Notes: generated by a model from the letters alone, not told the origin. A stretch of 64,000 nt of DNA from Polytrichum commune (GCA_950295325.1 OX485806.1:42408001-42472000); one strand, 5' to 3'; shown: positions 25,071-36,286, numbered from the stretch's first letter. Numbers and translations are program-made.

Positions 25071-25335
25071 CCGTAGTACCATAGCTGGTTCGTTCAAAAA
25101 TAATTCTAAAAATAAAGAACGTAAAAATTATGAAATTATGAAGACAAAAAAACGAAAATAGAATAAATTAATTTTTGCAATCTTTTGGTGTTTCTAAGCC
25201 ATTTAAGGTCATTTTTACTGATTTTTTTGCTAAAAATGAAAATTGAGAAATTCAGTTTTTTGAGAGGCGAACCTTATTTTTTCAAAATAAATAAATATTC
25301 GTTCGCCAGGGGACGAACCAGCTATTGTGTTACGG
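25071..25335. mobile_element. 265 bp MITE nested in the copia element
   Basis: The ends are inverted repeats of ~23 bp with three mismatches: CCGTAGTACCATAGCTGGTT at the left and the complement of CCGTAACACAATAGCTGGTT at the right. TA sits on each side (25069-25070 and 25336-25337). The element separates the reverse transcriptase start from the integrase-side sequence, so it inserted after the copia element. The TA duplication suggests a Tc1/mariner-like MITE. The interior is AT-rich and non-coding. Confidence 0.7.
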
Positions 25336-25872
25336 TATTGACTCCTCTTGCATAGCCAACTCCCACTCACACGCATCACTCAATTGAAAGGTTTCTAGCA
25401 AGCTTCTAGGTTCCTCAATGATTGCCATGTTTGCATGCTCTTTGTCTTGGGTTGGCAAAATGTGGTTATTCCATCATTCCCAAACGGTTTGCATGCTCAA
25501 TCCAACTACCTACATTTGCCCGTGGTTTCATTGCCATATGTAGTGTGGGAGGTGGTTTAGTTGCAATTTTCTTACTGGCGTCAAGTATCAATGCATCCCT
25601 GCTACGAGTGGATTTCATGACCAAAATGTTGGCCTCCAAAACGTTGCCGCTCGCCTCCATATCCTCCTCTTCCAATTTTGGAGATACATCCACCTTGACC
25701 GCATGTCCTTCATCAATGCTCTAAATGTGTTTTGTTTTTGAAAAACATCACCTCCAGACTTCTGACGATTTTCTCCATCTATAAGCAAATGAGGCGATAT
25801 GTCTTTGTGCCTTCACAAAATTTGAAAAACAAACACTTGATGCCATTTGCTTCCAACTTGGTTTGCGTTTAA

Positions 25873-26306
25873 TTATGCACCTTTGCATAAACCATGCAAC
25901 CAAACACGCAAATGTGGGAGATGTGCATCATTTTCCCACTCTATGTTCTTGGGCGACTTTTTTGTAACGGCCTTAGTTGGACACTGGTTGCGCATGTACA
26001 TTGCATTACACATTGCCTCCATCCATAATTCATGGCCGATGCGTTGGGCATGAATTATGGGTTGTGCCATCTCCACAATGATTTAATTAGATTTTTCTCC
26101 ATCACCTGGTTTTGTTATCGTGTATTAGGTGAAGAGGTTTGCTCTGCAATGCCATCTTTGAGCAAAAAATCATCAAAGGTTGGACAAAATTTTGGTCTCA
26201 TGTATGTTTCATAATGGTTTTTGTGAGTCCTTTGGACCTTTTGATGTGCACCAATTTCTTGTCCACCAAGCTCATGGCATTGATGGGAAAGATTTTTTGG
26301 CATCAT
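25873..26306 (-). pseudogene. Copia integrase remnant
   Basis: Minus-strand frames give the second half of a copia integrase core: TFDDFLLKDGIAEQTSSPNT, then a stop and RWHNPI-like sequence, then AQPIIHAQRIGHELWMEAMC and RNQCPTKAV. These correspond to the conserved integrase stretch ending in the catalytic glutamate region, followed by the domain linking to reverse transcriptase. In the expected Q-x-NGVAERKNR segment the reading is degraded (QNQVMEKN), with a stop just before it. Farther upstream (to 26411) faint traces of the DVCGP/FVTFIDD portion are present but broken. The fragment is non-functional. Confidence 0.8.
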
Positions 26307-26809
26307 CGTTTGTATGCCCTTTTGTTGTTGTCATTGGCAATGGATGGTGGTGGCCACTCCAAACCGTCCACAATCTCCCAAAGATCTTTGGGTGGCCAAC
26401 ACCATCTTTAATTTGAACTTGTAAATGTTGAAATTCTTGCCATTGAACTTGTCGACCGTTATAAGTTTTTTGTCCTCACTAGAAACCATTTGATGACTCA
26501 AATGCAAGCTCTCACTCGCTCAAAGTACCATGAGGATTGAAGAACATTCAATGGGACTTTGATTTTGTTTAAATCTATATGAAGTCCACTCCCAAAGGCA
26601 AACCAACACTTAGGTGCTTAAACACTATGATGGAACCTTCTCTCTAATGAAAAATAATGTTTTTGTGTTTTAAAACACTAGAAAATTTCAAATTCCTTGA
26701 AATTTATACTTCACACTTGAGAGTTTAACAACGTCCCTTAAAACTCTCAAGGTAACAAACCTAAGTCATTTGGAATAAAATAGATTCAAATTGTTCACTG
26801 AAGGTTGCT

Positions 26810-27240
26810 CCGCACTCATGTCAACACTTTGACACTCTAAATTGGTGCAAAAAAACAAGTCTACACTTCTTGGTACTCAAATCAACCCAAATTACTCACA
26901 AAGGGTCTCATTCACTCAAGTCAACAATTTAATGCTCCAAATTGATTTACTCCAAAAACTTAAAGGAAAAAAATCTAGGTTTTTTGGCACTCAAATGACA
27001 TCAAACCACTCATAGAATGTAGAATTCACTCAAATCAGCACTTAAACTCTCCGGGTTGATGCAATATCACTCCAAACACCTCAAGAAAGGAAATCTAAGC
27101 CTTTTGCACTCAAATGACCTCAAAAAATTCAAAGAATTTTGGAACCACTCAAGTCAACACCTAAACCCTTCGGATAGATGCAATATCACTCACATCTCTT
27201 AAATTAGCAAATGTAAGATGTTTGCCACTCAACATAGATT
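26810..27240. repeat. Degenerate ~100-120 bp tandem repeat in the copia 5' region
   Basis: Variants of CACTCAAGTCAACAC followed by ACTCTCCGGGTTGATGCAATATCACTCC and CTCAAATGACCTCAAA recur about four times. It lies where the copia leader or gag would be and hides any gag coding trace. Confidence 0.55.
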
Positions 27241-27519
27241 AAACCATTCACAAAGTTGAATTTCCCCTCAAAACAAATCGAAATATAGTCATGTATTCAA
27301 AAAATGGAATCATACAAAATAACCATCTCGATGTAGCAACACTCAACCAAGGTGTTCCACGCTCCATTCCTCCAAGATTACGATGAGTTACTCCAAAGAT
27401 CCCAACCCAAATTCCTCCAAAAGCTCCAAAGACCCCCAAAACGCCTCCAATCAAATGTAGCCCTTCCAATATCCTCTTTAATCGATCTGCTCTTCTAAAG
27501 TGAAGTGGGCCCATAACCT

Positions 27520-27706
27520 ATTGGACATAAAAGAAGGCAAAATGACCAACATAAAATATAGTACACAAAACATGATGATTGCATAGAATGGAGAGAGCAG
27601 TTAGCTCATCCCCTTATGTTTTTATTTACATGACTAGGTTACAACCATAGTTGCCAACCATATGGGACAATGTACCAATGCAACCTAGTACTATCCTCCA
27701 ATAACA
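27520..27706 (-). repeat. Copia LTR, 5' copy
   Basis: Partner of 23397-23587, on the 5' side of the minus-strand element. On the minus strand it begins TGTTATTGGAGG. Confidence 0.8.
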
Positions 27707-28464
27707 TAACTATGATCCTCAAGAAACAAAGTGAAAGGTACAAAAGGTTTACAAGTTTTAATGGCTTTCGTGATAAAATAAGGAAAAAGTTGAAAAGCAG
27801 TGGAGTTTATAATCAAACGATTATTTTTATTGGTAATACAAGGTCAATTTAATTAGATAAAATAAAATAAAATAAAATATACAAAATTTTGAACGTGGAT
27901 ATACCTTTTAAATACAAAAATCAAATCAATGTCAATATTAACAAGATGAATTATATCAACGATGAGCACGACAAACCACAAATGCCAACATAATATAAAA
28001 AACAATGCATGGCAAAATTGCCAAGTAGAAAGAAATGGACAACTGTTATTATAGATGACCCAAAAAATAAAGCAAATCCCCACTTCAACCTCAATCCTAA
28101 ACCTAACCTTAAATTTAATGCCTAAATGGTTGCTTAGGGCACGGTATGATCAACTAAACCTCCATGCTATGGCCTTTTATACTATGATTCTTGAGCCAAA
28201 AACCATTACGAGATTGTAGGTCATTAATATAACAAGCAAATTATATGTAGTCAAAATATATAAAAATAAACATAATTAGGCACTCGCTATATCCCTAGAC
28301 CTAGCCTAACCCATTAATATAACAACCATTAACAAAAATTTTGAGAAGAAATGTATTGTTGTCTAATCAATATAGTAAGAAAATAATATATTAACTTAAA
28401 AAAAATTATACGTGAGAGCATAGATAGGTAATAGCAGTGGGGCCAGTACGCGGAAGACATAAAT
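27707..28464. other. No recognisable gene
   Basis: AT-rich DNA with short A-rich simple repeats (AATAA run near 27858-27878). Confidence 0.4.
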
Positions 28465-28690
28465 GAAAATGGATTTAAGTGGATTTGGGGTATTTGCGGT
28501 GCTGCCAACACACGTTAACATGAAAATAAAAAATGGGTTTGGATAGGTCTAGGATTATTGGCATTGTTGTAAATCTTTGTGATTTTAAAAATTGAAAATG
28601 GGTTTCGATAGGTTTGGGGTATTGGTCGTCCCACTAGTATTTGTAAACAAAAAAATAAAAATGGGTTAAGCTAGGTCTATGGATATTGCG
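28465..28690 (+). repeat. ~65 bp degenerate tandem repeat, about four copies
   Basis: The core AAAATGGGTTT(G/C)GATAGGT recurs at about 28465, 28527, 28594 and 28655. Each copy is followed by a GGTATTG-like block. Confidence 0.6.
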
Positions 28691-28723
28691 AGTGCCGTCG
28701 AAAGTCGTCAATGGAGAAAATAA

Positions 28724-29166
28724 TGACTTTGTAGGATAAAAGATTGAATTCTTGGGCCATGTGGTGACAAAAAATTGAATTAGGCTAGATTTAAAGAAGG
28801 TCAAGGCAATCCAAGAGTGGAAATGGCCCTCCACCCAAGAAGGGCTTAGGTCATTCCTTGGCCTAGCCAACTACTACCATTGTTTCATTTTAGATTTTTC
28901 TAAGGTTGCTAGGCTTTTGTCCGGATTTTTGAAAAAAAAAGTATTCCAAAAGTGGAATGAACCTTCTCACCAAGCCTTTTGGGAGCTCAAGAGCAAGTTG
29001 ACTTCGCCGTCGGTGCTCCAATTTTCAGAGTTTGACAAACCTTTTGAGGTGCATATGGATGCGAGTGGCATTGCCATTGGTCAAGTGTTGATGTAAAATG
29101 GATGGCCCATCGCATATGACAGCAAAGAGCTCAACAATTGTCAAAGGAAAGGGCCAACTTTTTGTC
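28724..29166 (+). pseudogene. Ty3/gypsy reverse transcriptase-RNase H fragment
   Basis: One plus-strand frame reads through the end of a gypsy reverse transcriptase into RNase H. It contains KIEFLGHVVTKN, a stop, then KVKAIQEWKWPST, GLRSFLGLANYY, FLKKKVFQKWNEP, AFWELKSKL and PFEVHMDASGIAIGQVL, a second stop, then PIAYDSKELN. FLGLxxYYRxFI and the (V)xxDAS box are classic Ty3/gypsy (Metaviridae) signatures. The frame has two stops (about 28774 and 29094), and no integrase or LTR was found nearby, so it is an isolated decayed fragment. It is unrelated to the copia element at 23.4-27.7 kb. Confidence 0.85.
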
Positions 29167-29347
29167 ATAGTGCATTGCTCGTCCATCCCAACTTAGTTGT
29201 CACAAGCTCATACCATGCAGTTAGTTTAGGAAAGAAAAGAGTATGACAAGAAGGGGGAGCGACAGACTGACACTTTGCAAAGCGTGTTGTAGCAAACACG
29301 GAGGAGTTTCAACGTAACTACTAGATGAGTTTTTGTTGCTTTTCTAA

Positions 29348-29868
29348 TGCCCCCTTCTCCCCTGACTTTAGTTAAGACCCAAAGTATTTCCTAAAAATGA
29401 AGTAAAACTCCCTCGGTTATAGGGGAGGCATCCGACTATCCCAATGCACCTACAAGAACTCGCTCCGGAGATTTTCAAGTAGGTTTTAGTTAAGTAGCTT
29501 TCACACATGTTCATTGTTTTATCTACCAAGCAATGAATGTTGGGTAGTTTTTGTCCCATCCCCAAATGCCTTACTACTCACCTATCTTACCATTGGTTTT
29601 TGTTAATGGAGCTCCTCGTGCCCTTATAGCTAAGACTAAAAAGCAACCAATGACAAGGGTGGGAGGCAAGACTTTTAAAGCTCCTATATTCTTGCCTCAT
29701 GTTTAGGTACCGATGGGAAGGTCGGTGGTTGAGGCTTAAAACCTCCACTTTTAAGCCATGCCACATCATTTGCCAACTAGGCTCGGCACTAGATAATGTC
29801 GATGGTGTGAATGCCGGTTTGTTAGAACCAACTTTTAGTCTTAGCTAAAGTCAGGTGGGAAGGGGGCA
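29348..29868. mobile_element. 521 bp MITE with TAA target duplication
   Basis: The ends are inverted repeats of ~31 bp with few mismatches: TGCCCCCTTCTCCCCTGACT at the left against the complement of TGCCCCCTTCCCACCTGACT at the right, both continuing into TTTAG(T/C)TAAGAC. TAA flanks both sides (29345-29347 and 29869-29871). A TAA/TTA duplication is typical of PIF/Harbinger-type (Tourist) elements. The terminal bases are not the usual Harbinger ones, so the superfamily is tentative. No coding sequence. Confidence 0.7.
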
Positions 29869-29871
29869 TAA

Positions 29872-31176
29872 GTGTATACTTTCTGCTAAGTGTGCCATTT
29901 GTATTATTTTAAGGAAGCATCCATCTTACACACAGGCTATGGAAGGAAATAAACATGTGTTGATCTCTGTAAACCAAAAAAAAACTATGGTCAGGTTAAC
30001 AACTAGGGTAAATGAATAGCTTTTGCAGGAACAACAATAAAGTTCTGCTGTTGGGTTTTGCTCATTTTTGTATACTTTCTGATGGCAGTAAAAGACGTTG
30101 ATACAAAGATAAGTAAATGAGATATCTTAAGGCAATGGCCTAAGTGAAACAGATGCTTGATGTGAATTGAAAGACTATGGCCTTGCTGAGAGCTTAGGTT
30201 GAGTGACCAGCTGAGAAACAGGGAGAGAAAGAAAAAATGGTTGCTGAAAGAGAATGTTGAGGGCAGAGGAGAAGCAATTAGGGTTTTTCAGTAACTCATA
30301 TATAGTTTCAAGGAATAGCAAGTGAGTAAAAAGTAGAAAGGAACGAGAAAATTTGCAAAATAGTGCTAAATGAGTTCTGAGGAGAGATTTATAGGAAGAA
30401 TGCCCCCCAGAAGTAGGAAAAAGAGTGAAAAGAGAGGAAAAGAAGAACCTTTGGAGAGAAATCTGGCAAGAACAAGAAAGATATATTGTAGAGGTTGCAA
30501 CATGGACTGACAGAGAGAATATGAGAGCAGTAAGCTTTTACCACCTATTAGACTCTTAATCAACTTTCAAGGTTGTTCGGTGAATGTTTTAGAAAAGGTA
30601 GAAAATAGAACCTGGAAATAACTCAGATAGGTCAGTTAAGTCAGAAATGCTTGAGATGAGAGGAAAGATGAAAGAAAATAAGTAGTGGAAGAGTAGAAAA
30701 CTAGTGTTGAGTGAAAACAGTTGAGATTTCTTTGCCTTTAGTTACACAAAAAAATTTAGAAGAAGTGTTCTTTGAGAGATTACGAAGGAGGAAACAATCA
30801 GAAGTTATATGAAAAAATGGCCTGGTACTTTAAAGAGAACCAAGAAGGTATTTACCAAGAAAAAAAACCCCTGGAAATCAACTAAATATAGTTAACAAGT
30901 TTCAGACTATCTTGAAAGAATTTCAGGGTTAGATCTCAAAATGAAAGAGAGAGTTCTTTCTTCGAATAGGGCCACTACTGCCAATTAGTCTACAAGCTCT
31001 AAAACTCATCTTTCATCTCAGAAGAGTGATTTAGGCCTAACCAAGGGTAGATCAGTCTAGGATCAATATCAAAATTTTCAACAAACTTCCACTACTTCCA
31101 AATCGGACCTTGACCATAGACTGATGAGTTATTTGGTAATTACATGATTGAGTTACCCACCATTTCAGATTATAGG
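29872..31176. other. No recognisable gene
   Basis: Purine-rich in parts (30160-30900) without a stable open frame. No repeat units are supported. Confidence 0.4.
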
Positions 31177-31184
31177 CTAGGGGT

Positions 31185-32200
31185 CAGGGTTGTCTATCGC
31201 GACGTCATGACGCGTCGTGTCGGGTCGGACCCCTCCGTCACGACACAATAGGCTCCTCGTAGGGTCAAACTAGGGTCAACCTAGTAGGGTGGGTAAAATA
31301 CTTACCTTCTTGCCAAGGTGGCGTCCTATGTGGCAAAAAATGCCGACGTGGATGTTCATATTTCCCTTGGCATGTAAACCATTTTGCCATTGTGTTTACC
31401 ATTTTGTTAAAATCAAAGTAATAAAATATTACTAAGGAGGGTGTAGGTCGGACGGGGGGAACGGGTGGGGAGCGCGGGCGGACGTGTGGGAACGCGGGGG
31501 AACATGGGGTCGGACGGGGGGGGGGATGGGTCGGACGGGGGGGGGGAAGGGTCGGAGGGGGTGGGGGAGGGGTCGGACGGGGGGGGGGGATGGGTCGGAC
31601 GGGGAGGGAGGACGGGGAGGATGGGGAGGACGGGGAGGGAGGACGGGGAGGACGGGAAGGTACGGGGTTAGGGTACGGGGAACGGGGGGAAGGTAAGTGG
31701 GAACGGGGGGGCGGACGGGGGGGAACGCGGGGAACGTGTGGGAACGTGGGGAGCGGGGGATGGGAGCGGGTTTAGGAGGTTTGGATAGGACGGGATGGAT
31801 GGGAACGGGGGAGGGGAACGGGAGGGAGGACGGGAAAAGGTCGGACGGGGGGGTCGGACGGGAGGGAACGTAGGGAACGGGTTAGGGAACATGTTAATGG
31901 GCTAAGGGAGCGGGGTTAGGGTACGGGGAACGGGGGGGAACGGGGGCGGACGGGAGGGCGGACGGGCGCTAGTAATTTTATTCCCCACTTTACCTCTACT
32001 TTGTTGACATGTCATCACATGTGGACATCGTAACTCCTACGTGTCCGCAATGGGGTAATGTAAATACACAAAAAATTCGGTAAAATTCAAGTTCGGCAGG
32101 ATAAAGACATCATCCGGCATAATGTCGTGACGGATACGTGTCGTGACGGCACGACATTATGTCGGGATTACCCTCCGTCACGACACAATAGACAACCCTG
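31185..32200. mobile_element. Non-autonomous hAT-type element with G-rich core
   Basis: Starts CAGGGTTGTCTAT and ends with its exact complement. It is flanked by identical 8 bp duplications CTAGGGGT (31177-31184 and 32201-32208). CAGGG ends and an 8 bp duplication are standard for hAT. Subterminal regions repeat CCGTCACGACAC in both orientations (31236-31250, 32115-32190). The 1016 bp element encodes no transposase. Frames open inside it are products of the G-rich repeat. Confidence 0.88.
31438..31968 (+). repeat. G-rich minisatellite, quadruplex-prone
   Basis: About 530 bp made of words such as GGTCGGACGGGGGG, GGGGAACGGGGG and GGGGAGGAC. G is in large excess on the plus strand, with dozens of runs of four or more G. 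It lies inside the hAT-type element. Apparent Gly/Arg-rich or Pro-rich open frames here are artefacts of composition. Confidence 0.85.
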
Positions 32201-32246
32201 CTAGGGGTGTATATTTCAAAAAATGAGATATTAGCCACAAATTTGT

Positions 32247-33506
32247 GTGCTACAACCCTGTTATCTCACCATGGTTTTACATAGTTATGCTACCACGGAA
32301 TTTGATGGGTTGGAAGAATCAGAGAAGGCCTTAACCCTCAAGCCGATGGTGTTACCATTAATTACCTTGGCTTTGAAGAAAGCCTGGAAGGCTAATCAGG
32401 AACAGCTGGAGCAAGCAAAGATTTTCCAATTTTTGTGTTGCATCCAAAGTGCAACCAGAGCAGCTTATGTTGAAGAGGTCATTCAATTCATCCAGATTTA
32501 CTCGTCAGAGGCTGAGACCGCTCAAGTGAAAGGCATGACCATAGACTTCTCGGCCCAGGTGGTGGCAAGGCAATTGAGGTTACCTGCCAATGCAGAGGAG
32601 TTGGATAACATGCCAGGACTGACAAAAAAACAATATGTGGAGATGTTTGAGGGGGAATTCCCACGTTCACCAAGAGGATGCCAACTTGATACAGCTAAGC
32701 CTCATTGGAAGGCTTGGCTTAAGTTTGTGAACAATTATCTCGTGTTTCGACCTCAAAAGGACATGATGACCCAGAAGATTACTGTGGCTACTTTGCATAC
32801 CTGTGAAGGAAAAAGAGTTAATTGGGCTCAGATTGTTCAGCATAAAATGGTTGAGGAAATTGCAATGCGGACGACTGAGAAAACCAAGACTATGGAACTC
32901 TACTCAGCTTTTTCCATTTCGGTCTGCTGTGAAGAATTACCGAGACCTGCGACTGCAACAGAGATTGCTTCAAGCTCGGGATTCACCCCGAGTCCATTGA
33001 CTAGCCCTGAGAAGTCTAAGCAGATGGAGAATGAGATCCTGGAGCTGCAAGCCCATTTAGAGTTTGCCCAGACTATTGCCAGTGAAAAGCAGGAACAATT
33101 GATAGCAAAAAGCGAAGCCTTGGTGCAATGCCAGATTGCAAATGTAAAGACTCTCTCTGAGCTGGCTCACGCCATGAAAGCAAACATGGACGATCTCAAG
33201 GAGAGGGAACGATTAAAGAAGGAGTTAGAGATGAGTCAAGCACAAGTAAAGATAAAAAAAAATGAGTTTCAAACCTTGAAGATGCAGTTACAAACCCAAC
33301 AACAATTGCAGCAGGCATTGAGGGAGTGTCGCGAGGAGGTTCGACAATCAAAATTAGAAAAACACCAGTTGAAGGAGAAGATGCAGTTACATCAGGAGGA
33401 TTTTGAACGTCAACAAGCTACAGACCGCAACAAAAATTTTGAGGTTCCCTCTGCTGGTTTTGCAGTCGTTTTCTCTGCAGTACCCTCTATTTTTATTTTA
33501 TTTTAA
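32247..33506 (+). CDS. Coiled-coil protein of probable transposon origin
   Basis: A long uninterrupted frame (419 residues). Residues ~1-210 form a globular region containing ARQLRLPANAEELDNMPGL, a WKAWLKFVNNYLVFRP stretch and KITVATLHTCEGKRVNWAQI. This layout resembles the putative plant transposon protein domain found in many plant repeat-encoded proteins, but that match is by general pattern only. Residues ~255-400 are rich in E, K, Q and L with heptad spacing (EILELQAHLEFAQTIASEKQ onward), a clear coiled coil. The last ~20 residues (FAVVFSAVPSIFILF) look like intron read-through, since GT follows at FE|GTTCCC (about 33442). The start at 32247 is simply the first in-frame start; an internal ATG (32271) is also possible. 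The continuation may be the open frame at 33538 that the MULE interrupts. Confidence 0.55.
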   Translation: MLQPCYLTMVLHSYATTEFDGLEESEKALTLKPMVLPLITLALKKAWKANQEQLEQAKIFQFLCCIQSATRAAYVEEVIQFIQIYSSEAETAQVKGMTIDFSAQVVARQLRLPANAEELDNMPGLTKKQYVEMFEGEFPRSPRGCQLDTAKPHWKAWLKFVNNYLVFRPQKDMMTQKITVATLHTCEGKRVNWAQIVQHKMVEEIAMRTTEKTKTMELYSAFSISVCCEELPRPATATEIASSSGFTPSPLTSPEKSKQMENEILELQAHLEFAQTIASEKQEQLIAKSEALVQCQIANVKTLSELAHAMKANMDDLKERERLKKELEMSQAQVKIKKNEFQTLKMQLQTQQQLQQALRECREEVRQSKLEKHQLKEKMQLHQEDFERQQATDRNKNFEVPSAGFAVVFSAVPSIFILF

Positions 33507-33537
33507 TTATTTTTTGAAGTTATAACCAGATTATGAG

Positions 33538-33698
33538 GGTGGGAGTCACATGGACCGGTGCCGAAGGAGTTGTTTCGTCTTTATGAGAGTCAGAGGGATT
33601 TGTTTCTCATTACTCATGGGTTAAAAAACGTTGAGTGGTTAGACCATCAACATTTTCAGATAGTGTGGCAGAAAAATGTAGAGATGGGAGTAGTGAAT
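33538..33698 (+). pseudogene. Left half of an exon interrupted by the MULE
   Basis: The plus frame is open from 33537 and reads PKELFRLYESQRDLFLITHG, then EWLDHQHFQIVWQKNVEMGVVN, ending exactly with the 9 bp target duplication. The same frame resumes after the MULE at 46070 with LFAEMLARKHLQLSDP. The minus-strand readings of this segment have stops. Its product is not recognised. It may be a downstream exon of the coiled-coil gene at 32247, but splice sites are not clear. Confidence 0.5.
33690..33698 (+). repeat. MULE target site duplication, left
   Basis: GTAGTGAAT, identical to 46061-46069. A 9 bp duplication is the Mutator hallmark. Confidence 0.95.
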
Positions 33699-33734
33699 GG
33701 CGGACGCTAAACACCCCCCCACGAACTTCTAGGG
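33699..33734 (+). repeat. MULE terminal inverted repeat, left
   Basis: Begins GGCGGACGCTAAACACC, then a 7 C run, then ACGAACTTCTAGGG. Its complement ends the element. Differences are one substitution at position 2 and one C in the homopolymer. Confidence 0.95.
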
Positions 33735-34361
33735 ATTCTATCTGACAGCGACAGGGCTGCCCATAAACATACGTCAACAACGAAAAACTTTCTCGTCCAC
33801 ATAACCTTCACGTCCATAGACGTCCACGTCGAAGGCAGTCATGCAGTCCCGCAGATCTTGTCCCACAGTCCCACAGATCTTGTCCCACATATAATGTCCT
33901 ACAATTCATGTCCTACGGGTAATGTACTACATATATTGTAGCACATACCAATTACAGCATATCATGTACAACATATAGTATTATTAAAACGTTGTTCTAC
34001 ATTTATTGTAGAACACATATTGTCTTGCAGATATGAAAGTTTCAATATTTCCGGATCTAGGGTTTGGGGGCGCTCGAAGCCAGACCGCATAGTTCTTCGA
34101 ACCCAGTGCACACAGTTCTCCGCATGTCGTGTGCTATGCGTCACATGTGTTTAGGGGTTGTAATTTGTATGTTTCATTTTCAGTTCTTTGCACTACTTTT
34201 TCTAGTTCTTGTTGTTGGAAGTAGTTTTTGTACGAATGCCATGGTTTACTGACATGTGAGGTAGCTAGGGTTTAGGGTATTGTTGCAGTCTTCATCGCTG
34301 CTTTCACCTCCATTGGAAGGACATAGATTTTGAGGTTTATTCCGTCATCACAGTCGCCTCC
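33735..34361 (+). promoter_or_regulatory. MULE left subterminal region, putative transposase promoter
   Basis: Non-coding. Contains a ~22 bp direct repeat of (G/A)CAGATCTTGTCCCAC at 33855-33890 and several words of the form TGTCCTAC/TGTACTAC (33895-33970). By position it holds the promoter and 5' leader of the transposase gene. No clear TATA box was chosen. Confidence 0.45.
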
Positions 34362-34768
34362 ATGGAGATTGCCTCCACAAATAATGTCCTGCATACGGTG
34401 AACGCACATATTGTCAACTCTCATCTTGAATCCATTCCAGAGTCAGATGACGAACTCACTTATTTTTCTCTTGCAACATTTCGTGCAAAGCAGGCTGACC
34501 TATTTTCGTTGAGAGAGAAAGTTCAGAATCCCACTCCAGGCGCATTTGCCATGGATGACTTGGTGTGGACCAGCCACGTTACGCACGGCCAGGGTTTACA
34601 CAAAACATCTATGCTAGCAGTCATATTGTGGGATAGACTTCAGGATTTCATTCAAGGCGAGCAACAACATCCTCATTTTCCCTGCAAATTCACAAAGGAA
34701 ATCGTGTGTGTTAACCTGCCAAATTCCTTGCGAACACCTCGTGCACACAGTCCGGCACTTGTTTTGAG

Positions 34769-35142
34769 GTTTGACATACTGCTTACTCTGAAATTGGACC
34801 CAAATTCACTATTCTTCATGTTCTGCTTGTGATAATGTGACAATAATGCAATTACCTTTAATGTTTATGGGTTTATACAATGAAGGTTTAGGGAGAACAC
34901 TGTACTTACGGATCAGTATGGTGCATAAATTTAATGTCCTTCACCTCCTGGATATTGCTTTTACTGAAGATACTTATGCAGCCAAACATCTTCAAAGTGT
35001 TGTGCAATGCCCTGAGCATGTGTGTTCTGCATAGAACATTACAGGCAATTGAGTTCACATGAACCAGTTCCAACATATACCAGTATACCAATCCACATCT
35101 ATTATCATTAATGTTATTCTTCCCTGGCCATTCCAGATACAG
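34769..35142 (+). other. Transposase intron 1
   Basis: GTTTGA at the donor, CAG at the acceptor, phase 2. Splicing joins PALVLR to CNFGPEDKS and removes an in-frame stop after exon 1. Confidence 0.75.
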
Positions 35143-35924
35143 GTGCAACTTTGGCCCTGAAGATAAGTCTTCTATAGTGGCACATGATATGAAAGCTCTA
35201 CTGAAATCAACCCAAAAAAAAAGAAACAGAAGATGTTGCAAAAAAAAAAAAAGGAAGAAGGTCGTACCGGAATACGAGTCTTTCCCTATGACCAAATCAA
35301 CTCGTCCAAAGGCAACGCGCATTGGCAAGACAATAGCAGGCAACTCCGTGAAGCGAGGGTGCCAAACATTGCTTTGTTGCGAAGAAGCCATACCTGGACC
35401 ACTCGTTGTGTTTGCTCATTTACGAACATGCAAAACACTTGAATGTCGGTGGTGAACACTGTCATGGCACCATGGTCAGTGGCTTTAGATATGCACTTGG
35501 TTTAGGAATATCTGAGGAAATGAAACTAAATATCGTTCAAATGCATGCCTATGGGTTATCACCTGCCCAAATCATGCAGCAGCACACCAAAGAGGTTTGG
35601 GAGTTGGCCGCGTCCAACGGGTTGGTCACCCGCGACACATTCTTGTTGCCGTCGGATGTTATGAACATTTGCCGTAAGAGGGCGGAAGAACTGTGGGAGA
35701 AACATCCATCTGACCCCGTCAACGTCCGTATGTGGGCAAATGAGAATCCATAAAACTTGTTGTACTACCAAGAACACTCTCTTATGGACTTCAATTCACA
35801 ATCACAAGATGACTCACCTTTCACCATAGGCATTCAAACTGAATGGCAACTAGAGATGATGGCAAAATTCGGCCACAACAACGCTCTATCCATTGACGCC
35901 ACATTTGGCACCAACCAGACTCGG

Positions 35925-36086
35925 GTGCGATTGAAATCTATGTCCTTCATCCTTGAACATTTGTTCTTCACTGTCATTGACTCATGCTAATATGTTCACC
36001 TCGTGTATCCTGTCATTCCGTCTGTGAATTATTGTTTCATCCTGCTTGGCCCCTATTCTAACTATGCTAGTGCAAGTTATCTGCAG
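35925..36086 (+). other. Transposase intron 2
   Basis: GT at 35925, AG at 36085-36086, phase 0. Splicing joins TFGTNQTR to YPFYTVMVFDDWRNG, the usual continuous MULE sequence. Confidence 0.8.
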
Positions 36087-36286
36087 TACCCATTCTATAC
36101 TGTCATGGTGTTCGACGATTGGAGAAATGGCATACCTGTTGTTTTCTTCGTCATATCGCGGACACGTGAACAAGACCTTCGCCCAGTTCTCCTGGCTCTA
36201 CATCACAAGGTTCAAGGCATTAAATCAGATTGGAATCCATCTTCTATTATCATTGACAATGCACAGGCAGAAATTAATACTTTGGG

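Larger units (their letters stand above)
23397..27706 (-). mobile_element. Decayed Ty1/copia LTR retrotransposon
   Basis: A ~4.3 kb element on the minus strand with two related ~190 bp LTRs at its ends. Between them, reading from high to low coordinate, are integrase, reverse transcriptase and RNase H fragments in copia order. Next to the 3' LTR is the polypurine-like CCAAAGTGGGAG (complement of 23588-23599). Next to the 5' LTR lies a weak match to an initiator-tRNA primer site (complement of 27508-27520). The LTRs differ at many positions and the coding region is full of stops, so the copy is old. A MITE is nested at 25071-25335. The gag region is not recognisable. Flanking duplications are not clear. 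Confidence 0.85.

Noticed and set aside
27248-27514. Minus frame next to the copia 5' LTR as a gag start
   Set aside because: It lacks zinc-knuckle or capsid motifs and lies partly in the leader, so gag cannot be supported.
31465-31892. Overlapping Gly/Arg-rich and Pro-rich open frames
   Set aside because: They are products of the G-rich minisatellite; both strands are open for compositional reasons and no ATG context or domain is present.
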